A stretch of 7,996 nucleotides of DNA from NCBI GenBank assembly GCA_934754755.1, contig CAKVJS010000043.1, positions 1-7,996 on the forward strand. The letters are read 5' to 3'. The position numbers and the translations under genes were made by a program. Position 1 is the first letter of the stretch. Each line of letters starts with the position of its first letter. The DNA is from an uncultured Erysipelotrichales bacterium. GTDB taxonomy: Bacteria; Bacillota_I; Bacilli_A; Erysipelotrichales; Coprobacillaceae. Under the pieces are notes generated by a model. The model saw nothing but the letters and a program-made list of their open reading frames with translations. It had not been told where the DNA came from and ran no database searches. Positions 1 through 5,903 of this stretch are shown here, in pieces.

Positions 1-10
1 ATATAGGACT

Positions 11-39
11 ATTATACCATTTATGAAAGTATAATTGTC
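11..39 (-). promoter_or_regulatory. Leftward extended -10 promoter for a gene outside the window
   Basis: On the minus strand 11-16 reads TATAAT preceded by TGG, an extended -10 of the sigma-A type. A 17-base spacer puts the -35 at 34-39, which reads ACAATT and is a poor match to TTGACA. Weak -35 elements are common when the TG extension is present or when an activator binds there. A Spo0A-box-like sequence overlaps this -35. The downstream gene lies beyond position 1, so the target is unknown. The motif is seen directly; promoter function is inferred. Confidence 0.5.
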
Positions 40-42
40 GAA
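35..42 (+). promoter_or_regulatory. Candidate Spo0A box (0A box)
   Basis: Positions 35-42 read TTGTCGAA, a full match to the 0A-box core TGNCGAA bound by the sporulation master regulator Spo0A. It overlaps the -35 region of the leftward promoter at 11-39, a usual place for Spo0A to activate or repress. The spoIIA operon nearby implies that the organism has Spo0A. The 7-base core occurs about once per 8 kb by chance at this composition, and two further copies lie in or near coding sequence here, so position is the main support. Confidence 0.4.
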
Positions 43-70
43 TATAGAGGTAATTACCAAAAAGTTAGAA

Positions 71-109
71 TAAAAAAGTGTCGACTGATTTTATGACTTT
101 GTCGACACT
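71..109 (-). terminator. Intrinsic terminator of the signal peptidase gene
   Basis: The minus strand forms a perfect 9-bp stem, AGTGTCGAC (101-109) pairing with GTCGACACT (77-85), around a 15-base loop. Six U residues follow, templated by 72-77. The other strand has no T-run after the stem, so it terminates leftward transcription only. The stem contains the palindrome GTCGAC. The loop is longer than usual for a terminator. Confidence 0.8.
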
Positions 110-112
110 CTG

Positions 113-133
113 AAAGAAGATTATATCTTCTTT
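113..133 (-). terminator. AT-rich hairpin overlapping the signal peptidase stop codon
   Basis: A 9-bp stem (113-121 with 125-133) closes on a 3-base loop. It begins at the last base of the signal peptidase TAA stop (133-135). There is no separate U-tract beyond the pyrimidine-rich arm, so it is probably a 3'-end stabilising hairpin or an auxiliary terminator ahead of the stronger one at 71-109. Confidence 0.4.
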
Positions 134-639
134 TAAAATAACTTTAATACGACCTTACCGATGATATCTTTCTTGGCATCAAAATATCCCAATTGCCTAG
201 AATCACTGCTATTATTTCGATTATCTCCCATGACAAATATTTTACCCTTCGGTATGTCTACTACCATATCACTATCCACCATAGGTTGCGTCAGAAATTT
301 TTCCTGCACTAAGTTACCATTGCGATATAAGGTACCATCCTTAATTTCTAAGTGATCTCCACCTAAACCGACAACACGTTTAATATAGTTCTTATTTTCG
401 ATGTGGGAGTCAACAACGATAATATCATTATAGGATGGTTTCCCCATTTTATAAAATATCTTTTCAACAATCACTACATTACCTTGATGGTACGTCGGCT
501 CCATAGAACTGCCTTGTATCTTGGAAATTTGTATAAAATATAAAACTATATATGTAATTAATAACGTTACAACAATGACTCGCATATACTCTAAGATTAC
601 ATTTCTTTTTTGTTTTTCTTCTATGTTTTTCATCCGCAT
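133..639 (-). CDS. lepB: Signal peptidase I (S26 family)
   Basis: Membrane-bound Ser/Lys protease that removes signal peptides from exported proteins. From the ATG at 637-639 it has 168 residues, close to the small Bacillus SipS type. A short charged N-terminus is followed by one transmembrane segment (about residues 20-38). Next come the catalytic serine box GSSMEP (nucleophile Ser45), the lysine box YIKRVVGLGGD (general base Lys87) and the GDNR...SDSR box (about 138-148). All catalytic motifs are intact. I chose 639 because AGGGGA (647-652) lies 7 bases upstream. ATG 631-633, with AGGTGA ahead of it, is an alternative. The frame stays open to a TTG at 678 overlapping the sigF stop, but the promoter -10 lies downstream of that TTG. 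Expression is probably vegetative and at least partly independent of sigF. Confidence 0.93.
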   Translation of the reverse strand: MRMKNIEEKQKRNVILEYMRVIVVTLLITYIVLYFIQISKIQGSSMEPTYHQGNVVIVEKIFYKMGKPSYNDIIVVDSHIENKNYIKRVVGLGGDHLEIKDGTLYRNGNLVQEKFLTQPMVDSDMVVDIPKGKIFVMGDNRNNSSDSRQLGYFDAKKDIIGKVVLKLF

Positions 640-646
640 CACCTGA

Positions 647-652
647 TCCCCT
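647..652 (-). promoter_or_regulatory. Ribosome binding site deciding the lepB start
   Basis: AGGGGA stands 7 bases before the ATG at 637-639. It supports that start over the TTG at 678, which would sit upstream of the promoter -10. A second purine stretch, AGGTGA at 639-644, lies 5 bases before the in-frame ATG at 631-633, so initiation two codons later is possible. Confidence 0.6.
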
Positions 653-661
653 AATACATTT

Positions 662-689
662 ATTATACCATAAATCAAGTGTCATTCAA
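662..689 (-). promoter_or_regulatory. Extended -10 sigma-A promoter for lepB, inside the end of sigF
   Basis: On the minus strand TTGAAT (684-689) is followed after 16 bases by TATAAT (662-667). TGG stands directly before the -10, giving an extended -10. The -35 lies in the last codons of sigF and the -10 just past its stop. The predicted transcript start near 655 leaves a leader of about 16 bases that still contains the lepB ribosome site. This fits constitutive transcription of lepB separate from the sporulation operon. Confidence 0.7.
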
Positions 690-1397
690 GTGACTCCGGA
701 GTTTTGCGATGATTTTCTTTTCTAGACGAGAGACCTGCACCTGGGAAATCTGTAACCGCCTTGCGACCCGTTCTTGATTATACTCTAATTGATAACGCAT
801 ATATAAAATCAATCGCTCTTTTTCATCCAACTTCTTGATTTCCATATCAAGTGCGATTTTTTCAAACCACATTTTATCTTTAACATCTTCGACTCGTTCC
901 TCCATATAAATCGTTGATCCATCTTTTTCATAAATGGGCTCACTTAATGAGGTAGGGTAATAAGAGGCATCAATTGCTTCGATAACATCTTGTACATCCA
1001 CTTCTAAATAGGTAGCGATATCCTCCACTCTTGGTTCATCACCCATACGATTTTGTAATATTTCTTTTGCCTTATTGATTTTAACATTTAATTCTTTTAG
1101 TGATCGACTCACTTTAATCGTTCCATCATCTCGGAAATAGCGTTTTATTTCGCCCATGATAATAGGCACTGCATAGGTTGAAAATTGTACCTTATACTCC
1201 GGATTGAAATTATTAATTGCCTTCATTAAACCAATACAACCGATTTGAAATAAATCGTCCTTATCGTAATGATTATTTTTAAAACGATGGACAATCGACC
1301 AAACCAACCCTAAATTTTGATTGACTACGAGTTCTTTGGCTTGTTCATCCCCAGAACGTACCTTTTCTAACAACTCTAATGTACTTATTTTATTCAT
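675..1397 (-). CDS. sigF: RNA polymerase sigma-F factor (forespore-specific)
   Basis: First forespore-specific sigma factor, held inactive by SpoIIAB and freed by dephosphorylated SpoIIAA. The 240-residue protein shows region 2 (about 25-95: NLGLVWSIVHRF, DDLFQIGCIGLMKA, FSTYAVPIIMGEIKR), the RDDGTIKVSRSLKEL stretch that opens region 3 (89-103), and region 4 with its helix-turn-helix (about 205-228, ending ISQVQVSRLEKK). These blocks are diagnostic for SigF among sigma-F/G/B proteins. Compared with Bacillus subtilis SigF (255 residues, from memory) it lacks about 13-15 N-terminal residues. An in-frame TAA at 1407-1409, four codons before the ATG, rules out a longer product. It overlaps spoIIAB by 8 bases and has no clear Shine-Dalgarno, suggesting translational coupling. 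TGA stop at 675-677. Confidence 0.96.
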   Translation of the reverse strand: MNKISTLELLEKVRSGDEQAKELVVNQNLGLVWSIVHRFKNNHYDKDDLFQIGCIGLMKAINNFNPEYKVQFSTYAVPIIMGEIKRYFRDDGTIKVSRSLKELNVKINKAKEILQNRMGDEPRVEDIATYLEVDVQDVIEAIDASYYPTSLSEPIYEKDGSTIYMEERVEDVKDKMWFEKIALDMEIKKLDEKERLILYMRYQLEYNQERVARRLQISQVQVSRLEKKIIAKLRSHLNDT

Positions 1398-1824
1398 TAT
1401 GTTCTTTTAGTTTTTTTGTAATAATAAGTTTTGTTCCTAAATTTAGTGTTGAATGAATCTCTAATTGGTCTCCCAGTGTCTCAATAATGGTAAGTCCCAT
1501 CCCCGCATGTTCCAATTCTTTTAAAGAGGTATATAAGGGTTCTTTAGCTACCTCAATATCAGCGATACCACGTCCATAATCCTGGACAATGATCTTAATT
1601 GTTCGATCTTCTATAATTGACACTTTAATAATCACCTTACAACTTGGATCATTTTCGTATCCATGGACAATCGCATTATTGACCGCCTCACTCACAATTG
1701 TTTTAATTTCTACCATTTCATCAATGGTTGGATTTAAGGATGCGACAAATGAAGCAACACTCGTTCTAGCGAATGGTTCATTTTCGATCATCCCGTTAAA
1801 ACTGATTTCCATTTGATTTATCAT
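1390..1824 (-). CDS. spoIIAB: Anti-sigma-F factor, serine kinase SpoIIAB
   Basis: GHKL-fold protein kinase that binds and silences sigma-F and phosphorylates SpoIIAA. Its 144 residues match the family length. The N-box is seen as EAVNNAIVHGYE, with Glu46 as probable catalytic base and Asn50 as Mg ligand. The ATP-lid glycine motifs are DYGRGI (82-87) and AGMGL (107-111). FAR at 18-20 keeps the Arg20 that contacts sigma-F and SpoIIAA in characterised homologues. The start codon overlaps the spoIIAA stop (ATGA, 1821-1824), and GAGGGGAG lies about 6 bases upstream. It is the middle gene of the operon, giving tightly matched synthesis of the three partners. No key residue is missing. Confidence 0.96.
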   Translation of the reverse strand: MINQMEISFNGMIENEPFARTSVASFVASLNPTIDEMVEIKTIVSEAVNNAIVHGYENDPSCKVIIKVSIIEDRTIKIIVQDYGRGIADIEVAKEPLYTSLKELEHAGMGLTIIETLGDQLEIHSTLNLGTKLIITKKLKEHNE

Positions 1825-2147
1825 TGTTTGCTCCCCTCTTCAATATATTCCATAATATTAAATATACCAGTTAATTCAAATACCTTATAGGCTGTATTAT
1901 TTAGCTTTGAAAGACGCAACTTTCGTCCCTCTAAAGCAAGTTGATTATAGCGCCCCAATACCAATCCAATCCCGGCACTATCAATAAAAGATGTATGTAA
2001 GAAACAAAAAGTCACATCGCCTTGTGTTTTTGTTATTAAGGAATCTATTTCTTGTCGGTATTTGGCTACATTACGGCTATCTACTTCACCATAAAAATCA
2101 ACAATAAGTGTATCCTCTACCAATTGAAATTTAATCTTATTTTCCAT
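1821..2147 (-). CDS. spoIIAA: Anti-sigma-F factor antagonist SpoIIAA (STAS domain)
   Basis: Small cytoplasmic STAS-domain protein that, when unphosphorylated, displaces sigma-F from SpoIIAB. It has 108 residues, slightly shorter than the roughly 117 of Bacillus. The phosphorylation segment is FIDSAGIGLVLGRY, placing the phosphoserine at Ser57; SpoIIE is expected to dephosphorylate it. Bacillus has a second serine right after the target, which is Ala58 here, so there is only one candidate site. The start is supported by AAAGGAGA (2155-2162), 7 bases upstream. It is the first gene of spoIIAA-spoIIAB-sigF and lies 102 bases after dacF, with an intrinsic terminator in between. TGA stop overlaps the next ATG. 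Confidence 0.96.
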   Translation of the reverse strand: MENKIKFQLVEDTLIVDFYGEVDSRNVAKYRQEIDSLITKTQGDVTFCFLHTSFIDSAGIGLVLGRYNQLALEGRKLRLSKLNNTAYKVFELTGIFNIMEYIEEGSKQ

Positions 2148-2179
2148 AACTTCATCTCCTTTTAAATATCATATACTAC

Positions 2180-2208
2180 ATTAATCCAACTTGGTAGCCA
2201 TTCGTCAA
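2180..2208 (-). promoter_or_regulatory. Candidate promoter of the spoIIA operon
   Basis: In Bacillus this operon is read by sigma-H with Spo0A. Here the minus strand shows TTGACG (2203-2208, 5 of 6 to the sigma-A -35) and, after 17 bases, ATTAAT (2180-2185), a poor -10. I find no convincing sigma-H pair (AGGA-type -35 with GAAT-type -10 at 11-14 bases). A GAAT lies in GACGAAT but has no partner -35 at the right distance. A promoter must exist because a terminator precedes the region; which sigma factor reads it is unresolved. Confidence 0.35.
2201..2207 (-). promoter_or_regulatory. Candidate Spo0A box upstream of spoIIAA
   Basis: The minus strand reads TGACGAA, matching the 0A-box core TGNCGAA, and overlaps the candidate -35 of spoIIA. 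Spo0A activation of spoIIA is established in Bacillus, so the site is expected here. The match is short and could be chance. Confidence 0.4.
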
Positions 2209-2226
2209 AAGTAGAACAAAAGATAC

Positions 2227-2251
2227 AAAAAAAGAGGATATTCCTCTTTTT
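2227..2251 (-). terminator. Strong intrinsic terminator after dacF
   Basis: On the minus strand AAAAAGAGGA (2242-2251) pairs with TCCTCTTTTT (2229-2238) around a 3-base loop, and the U-run extends to seven. The upstream arm overlaps the dacF TAA (2250-2252). It separates dacF from spoIIAA. The arms are symmetrical, so it could work on either strand, but no plus-strand gene approaches it. Confidence 0.85.
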
Positions 2252-3395
2252 ACAATAAATCTTGTATGATTTTCAAGGCTTTTTCAAAGAAATTTAACAT
2301 ACCTACATCTTCATTACTATAGATAGGATACGAGGCAACAAGGGTATCTTCTAAGAACACATTAATGATCCCAACCTTTTCTCCCATGGTAATTGGGGGC
2401 TTTGATTTATCATATAAAATTTCATAACGCATCTTCTTCATATCACTTTTATTTTGGATGTATACAATATCTTCTTTACAAACAATAGGGATTGATTTTT
2501 TCTCACTATTATTGATTTCCAATTGATCTACGACTTCATCTTTTTTAAATAAAGTGACTTGTTTATAACTGCTATATCCATAATCTAGCAATCGACACAT
2601 CTCCTCATTTCGGACCTTCGGTTCCGCTTCTTTCATGACTACACCGATTAACCGTAGTCCATTGCGTTTGGCCGTTGTTACTAGACAATAGCCAGCCTCT
2701 TTGGTGTATCCTGTTTTCAATCCATCCACACCTTGGTATACCTTTAATAATTTATTGGTATTAACCAACCAAAAACTTTGGGGACTATCTTCCCTAATAT
2801 AGCCATCATACATAGAAGAAACACGCAACAATTCATCTTTACCAATTTCTACTAGATACGCTCCCATCATCGCTAGATCGATGGCACATGTATAGTGATT
2901 TTCTTCATGCAATCCAGTGGCATTCTCAAAATGGGTATTGACTAGATGTAATTCCTTTGCCTTCTTGTTCATCATATCTACAAATTCCTGAATCGTTCCC
3001 GCAATGTGTTCACCAATGGCAACACTTGCATCATTAGCACTAGAGATAGCAATCGCCTTAAACAGATCGGAAACACTCATCTTCTCGCCGACTTCTAAAT
3101 ATACCTGACTCCCTCCCATACTAGCAGCCAATTCTGAGGTTGTAATTATATCATCCCAAGAAATTTTTTTATTATTAATGGCTTCAAACAATAAAATCAT
3201 CGTCATAATTTTAGTTGTTGATGCAGGGTAGAGCCGTTCTGTTTCATTCTTAGATTTAAGAACTTGTTTCGATGAAGCGTCGATTAATATGGAAGAAGTA
3301 GCATTTGGTGTTAAATCTTGTTGCCCATAGACAAATTGTACGTTTACGCTGCATAATGCCATTACTAATACTGCTGCTATTACTCTTTTCATCAT
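2250..3395 (-). CDS. dacF: D-alanyl-D-alanine carboxypeptidase, DacF-like (S11)
   Basis: Penicillin-binding enzyme that removes the terminal D-Ala from peptidoglycan stem peptides outside the membrane. An N-terminal signal peptide (MMKR then a hydrophobic stretch, probable cleavage after VYG near residue 24) precedes the S11 catalytic domain. Motifs, numbered from the chosen ATG: STTK (Ser59, Lys62), SAN (Ser119, Asn121) and KTGYT (227-231). A PBP5-type beta domain follows (about 280-355), then an amphipathic C-terminal helix that would anchor it to the membrane. GAGG lies 8 bases before ATG 3393-3395. The ATG at 3399-3401, two codons earlier, leaves only 2 bases and is less likely; 3390-3392 is also possible. 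The position before spoIIAA matches Bacillus dacF, where forespore sigma factors drive it. I see no clear promoter. Confidence 0.93.
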   Translation of the reverse strand: MMKRVIAAVLVMALCSVNVQFVYGQQDLTPNATSSILIDASSKQVLKSKNETERLYPASTTKIMTMILLFEAINNKKISWDDIITTSELAASMGGSQVYLEVGEKMSVSDLFKAIAISSANDASVAIGEHIAGTIQEFVDMMNKKAKELHLVNTHFENATGLHEENHYTCAIDLAMMGAYLVEIGKDELLRVSSMYDGYIREDSPQSFWLVNTNKLLKVYQGVDGLKTGYTKEAGYCLVTTAKRNGLRLIGVVMKEAEPKVRNEEMCRLLDYGYSSYKQVTLFKKDEVVDQLEINNSEKKSIPIVCKEDIVYIQNKSDMKKMRYEILYDKSKPPITMGEKVGIINVFLEDTLVASYPIYSNEDVGMLNFFEKALKIIQDLL

Positions 3396-3492
3396 TTCCA
3401 TCGCCTCAAAATAAACATATGCCGGGCATTAAAAAAAATTCGTAACACTAGTAAATTATATAAAAAAGGAAGATATCAAGACCACCTAAGAA

Positions 3493-4137
3493 CTACTGTT
3501 CTAAGTAAGCAATAACATCTTCTAATGAGTTTACAATATGAGTTGTCATATCGATATATTTTTGCGATGGATATTTAATATCTGGCACACAAATGACATC
3601 GATGCCAGCATTGTATCCAGCGTTAATACCAGGTTCACTATCTTCTAAGACAAGAGCCTGTTTCGGTGAAATTTGTAGTCGTTGACAACAGGCTAGGTAC
3701 AGTTCTGGATCGGGTTTCCCGCGACTTACTTGATCACCACAAATGTACCCATCAATATAGGCATCGATACCCGATGCTTTTAAAACGGGCACGACTCTTT
3801 TTTGAATACTATTGCTGGCGACCATAATTTTATATTGTCTTTTTTTTAAGTATGAAAGCAATGTCATGGCACCTTTTTTAACCGGTGGATGATTAAATAA
3901 ACAATCTTCAATGATAGCATGGGTTTCTTTCTCCACTTGTGGTAATGGGAATTGTGCACCAAAGAGATCATAAAAGTGCTGTCGTACGGTTTCTTTACTA
4001 CTGCCAACAAAGCCTTGATACATCGATTTTGTGAATACATAACCCATTCTGGTCAGAATTTCTTGATACGTTTCAAAAGTAACTCTTTCACTATCAATTA
4101 AAAGTCCATCCATATCAAATAAAATTGCTTTTTTCAT
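3493..4137 (-). CDS. HAD-superfamily phosphatase, beta-phosphoglucomutase-like
   Basis: Cytosolic Mg-dependent hydrolase of HAD subfamily IA, with 214 residues. Motif I is DMDG (nucleophile Asp8, acid/base Asp10). A helical cap occupies about 15-85. Motif II is ASNS (Ser108), the motif III lysine is RGKPDPE (Lys141), and motif IV is LEDSEPGI (Glu165-Asp166). The cap and the EDSxxGI signature resemble beta-phosphoglucomutases and sugar-phosphate phosphatases, but the substrate cannot be read from sequence. Its ribosome site AAAGGAGGT (4142-4150) overlaps the stop codon of the aminopeptidase gene. The two are 11 bases apart and should be co-transcribed and partly coupled. No convincing terminator follows, so some transcripts may run into dacF. 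Confidence 0.9.
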   Translation of the reverse strand: MKKAILFDMDGLLIDSERVTFETYQEILTRMGYVFTKSMYQGFVGSSKETVRQHFYDLFGAQFPLPQVEKETHAIIEDCLFNHPPVKKGAMTLLSYLKKRQYKIMVASNSIQKRVVPVLKASGIDAYIDGYICGDQVSRGKPDPELYLACCQRLQISPKQALVLEDSEPGINAGYNAGIDVICVPDIKYPSQKYIDMTTHIVNSLEDVIAYLEQ

Positions 4138-4141
4138 ATAT

Positions 4142-4150
4142 ACCTCCTTT
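4142..4150 (-). promoter_or_regulatory. Strong ribosome binding site overlapping the preceding stop
   Basis: AAAGGAGGT lies 4 bases before the HAD phosphatase ATG (4135-4137) and shares bases with the TAA of the aminopeptidase gene (4149-4151). Ribosomes finishing the upstream gene would stop on it, which favours coupled translation. Confidence 0.75.
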
Positions 4151-5435
4151 ATTGTACCGTAATACTATCTTTTGTCACTTTCAATGTATGTTCATAGAAA
4201 TACTGTAACGTTTTAATCAAATCCTGGATATCCTTTTTTCCCGCCACTTCATAGGCAGAATGCATCGCCCACTGAGGTAATCCAATATCTACACTAGACA
4301 GCGAAACATGGGAAGTTGCAATATTCCCTAGTGTTGATCCGCCGATAATATTACTGTGATTATTAAATTCCTGTACTGGAACTTTGGCCTTTTGACAAAG
4401 CAATTGGAAGGCACTAGCCGACATACCATCGGTCGTATAGGCTTGATTAGCACTATGTTTAATAACAACTCCTTGATTGATAATTGGTCGATTGGATAAA
4501 TCATATAGTTCTCCATAGTTTGGATGATAGGCATGGGCATTATCCGCAGAAATCATAAATCCCTTTGCGATCATAGAAGCATAGTCTTGTTCATCCAATG
4601 CGAAACATTCTTTAATGCGTAGTAATGTTTGTTCTAAAAATGTTGAGTCAGCTCCCTGTTTAGTGCGACTTCCCACTTCTTCATTATCAAACATGACAGC
4701 AATATTTAACGATGTAGTCGATGTTTTGCTTGTAATAAAGCTTTTCATTAGCGCATAGCTACATTCTAAATTATCAATTCGTGGAGATGCGATATATTCT
4801 CCATTTATTCCCCAGGAAATAGCTGGTTGTCGGTTATATAGATATAAATCGCCACCTACTATATCCTCTTCGATTCGACACTCTTCTTGTATGTAACGGT
4901 ATAAAGAAAAGTCTTCCCCCTGGCCAAATACAGGTAATACCTCTTTTTGTATATTATAATCATGTCCTTGGTTAATATTGCGATTTAAATGAATCGCCAT
5001 ATTGGGTATCATCGCAATATCCTTATCTATATTGATGATCTTTTGTTTTAACCCTTGTTTTGTATGCGCTATAACTCTTCCTGCGACAGATAGAGGTCGA
5101 TCAAACCAAGAAGAAACAATCATTCCACCATATTTTTCAACATTTAATCGAATCGAATTATGATTCATCAAAGTTCCATTATCCTTGATCTTTAAACAAG
5201 GAGAATCCAGATGGGTCGCTACGACTTGGATCGTATCAAAATGAGTTGGAGTTGTAAACGCTAGTATGGAAGATGCGTTACGACTCACAAAATATTTTTT
5301 ATTGGCTTCTAACTCCCATCTAGAAGCTTCCTCTAACTCCACATATTCCTCTTGGAGTAATTCTTTTTTGATATTATCTACTGCATGAAAAGCAGTAGGA
5401 CTTGTATTTAAAAACGAAAATAGGGTATCATTCAT
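4149..5435 (-). CDS. apeB: M18-family aminopeptidase
   Basis: Cytosolic metallo-aminopeptidase of the aspartyl/M18 family that trims N-terminal residues from peptides, usually as a tetrahedral dodecamer. It has 428 residues, the normal length. The two-zinc site is complete: His75 in ATHLDSP, Asp221 in SPRIDNL, Glu252-Glu253 in DNEEVGS (catalytic base and ligand), Asp298 in SADNAHA and His392 in MHSAYE. The inserted dimerisation domain falls between about 90 and 205. A near-perfect Shine-Dalgarno at 5442-5451 fixes the start. It follows the XRE gene by 47 bases and precedes the HAD phosphatase by 11, forming a probable three-gene operon. Residue preference (Asp/Glu or broader) cannot be judged. 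The symbol follows common bacterial usage for M18. Confidence 0.93.
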   Translation of the reverse strand: MNDTLFSFLNTSPTAFHAVDNIKKELLQEEYVELEEASRWELEANKKYFVSRNASSILAFTTPTHFDTIQVVATHLDSPCLKIKDNGTLMNHNSIRLNVEKYGGMIVSSWFDRPLSVAGRVIAHTKQGLKQKIINIDKDIAMIPNMAIHLNRNINQGHDYNIQKEVLPVFGQGEDFSLYRYIQEECRIEEDIVGGDLYLYNRQPAISWGINGEYIASPRIDNLECSYALMKSFITSKTSTTSLNIAVMFDNEEVGSRTKQGADSTFLEQTLLRIKECFALDEQDYASMIAKGFMISADNAHAYHPNYGELYDLSNRPIINQGVVIKHSANQAYTTDGMSASAFQLLCQKAKVPVQEFNNHSNIIGGSTLGNIATSHVSLSSVDIGLPQWAMHSAYEVAGKKDIQDLIKTLQYFYEHTLKVTKDSITVQ

Positions 5436-5441
5436 AACCTT

Positions 5442-5451
5442 TCACCTCCTT
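5442..5451 (-). promoter_or_regulatory. Near-perfect Shine-Dalgarno of the M18 gene
   Basis: The minus strand reads AAGGAGGTGA, fully complementary to the usual 16S rRNA 3' end, 6 bases before the ATG at 5433-5435. It is the strongest ribosome site in the window and predicts efficient translation of the aminopeptidase. Confidence 0.85.
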
Positions 5452-5482
5452 GACATCATACCAAATATCATCAAATATTGCA

Positions 5483-5878
5483 CTACCTATTTCGACAAGG
5501 AAACGAAATACATAGTAATGTTTGATGTATCTGATTGATAATTTTATCAACTTCATAGTCAGATAATGAATCGATATCGAGATCATAATATTTTTGTATA
5601 CTATCCTGTGCAATAAAATGTTTAATCTGGCACATGATATTAGGATCCGGATGATTGGGTAAATATCCGGATACCGCCAATATCTGTTCAAAGGGAACTT
5701 GAATAACCTTAGCGATCGTAGCTAACATATCGATATCCAAAGAGATATTCTCTTTCCCGTTTTCTACTCTTGAGATTTGGGTAATACTTACCTTACAAGC
5801 AGATGCTACCTGTTGTAAGGTAATATGACGAATCATTCTTTCATGACGAATATAATTACCAAGTTCCTTTCTAGCCAT
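5483..5878 (-). CDS. XRE-family (Cro/CI-type) helix-turn-helix regulator
   Basis: DNA-binding protein of 131 residues from the ATG at 5876-5878. The N-terminal HTH_3 domain (about 4-65) has the typical order: TLQQVASACKVS as the first helices, then ITQISRVENG as recognition helix and turn, then SLDIDMLATIAKVI. The remaining half (about 70-131) is charged and probably helical, with LSDYEVDKIINQIHQTL, and has no catalytic motif I recognise. AGGAGA (5886-5891), 7 bases upstream, supports this start. The frame stays open to an ATG at 5912-5914, which would put coding sequence inside the terminator hairpin of the preceding gene, so I reject it. The adjacent aminopeptidase and HAD phosphatase are probable co-transcribed partners and possible targets; neither the ligand nor the operator is evident. 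Confidence 0.88.
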   Translation of the reverse strand: MARKELGNYIRHERMIRHITLQQVASACKVSITQISRVENGKENISLDIDMLATIAKVIQVPFEQILAVSGYLPNHPDPNIMCQIKHFIAQDSIQKYYDLDIDSLSDYEVDKIINQIHQTLLCISFPCRNR

Positions 5879-5885
5879 CGTATTA

Positions 5886-5891
5886 TCTCCT
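5886..5891 (-). promoter_or_regulatory. Ribosome binding site deciding the XRE start
   Basis: AGGAGA lies 7 bases before the ATG at 5876-5878. It favours the 131-residue product over a 143-residue form from the ATG at 5912-5914, whose upstream G-run belongs to a terminator stem. Confidence 0.7.
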
Positions 5892-5903
5892 ATTTTTGCA
5901 TAC

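Noticed and set aside
161..355. Plus-strand open frames opposite lepB, and similar ones opposite spoIIAB (1589-1816) and fmt (6935-7138)
   Set aside because: Antisense to conserved genes with intact motifs, no ribosome sites noted, no recognisable domains.
640..678. N-terminal extension of the signal peptidase from a TTG at 676-678 overlapping the sigF stop
   Set aside because: The promoter -10 (662-667) lies downstream of the TTG, the extra 13 residues are not needed for the family, and a ribosome site fits the ATG at 637-639 better.
2239..2249. AGAGGAATA in the dacF terminator as the sigma-H -35 of spoIIA
   Set aside because: It fits the -35 consensus, but the nearest GAAT-type -10 is 32 bases away instead of 11-14.
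3418..3422. GCATA as a sigma-F -35 for dacF
   Set aside because: The matching -10 would fall on the start codons, and no GGnnAnA-type element is there.
3455..3479. TTGATA and TATAAT ahead of dacF as a sigma-A promoter
   Set aside because: The two hexamers are only 13 bases apart and no better -35 exists at 16-18 bases; the region is simply AT-rich.
3486..3505. Hairpin overlapping the stop of the HAD phosphatase as a terminator
   Set aside because: The stem has an internal mismatch and the nearest U-run is about 20 bases further on, so it does not qualify as an intrinsic terminator.
5455..5463. TGGTATGAT as an extended -10 for the M18 gene
   Set aside because: Transcription would begin inside the Shine-Dalgarno at 5442-5451, and the -35 position has no match.
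5428..5691. Open frame on the minus strand across the XRE/aminopeptidase junction
   Set aside because: It overlaps two well-supported genes in another frame and has an implausible composition rich in Ile and Tyr, with no family features.
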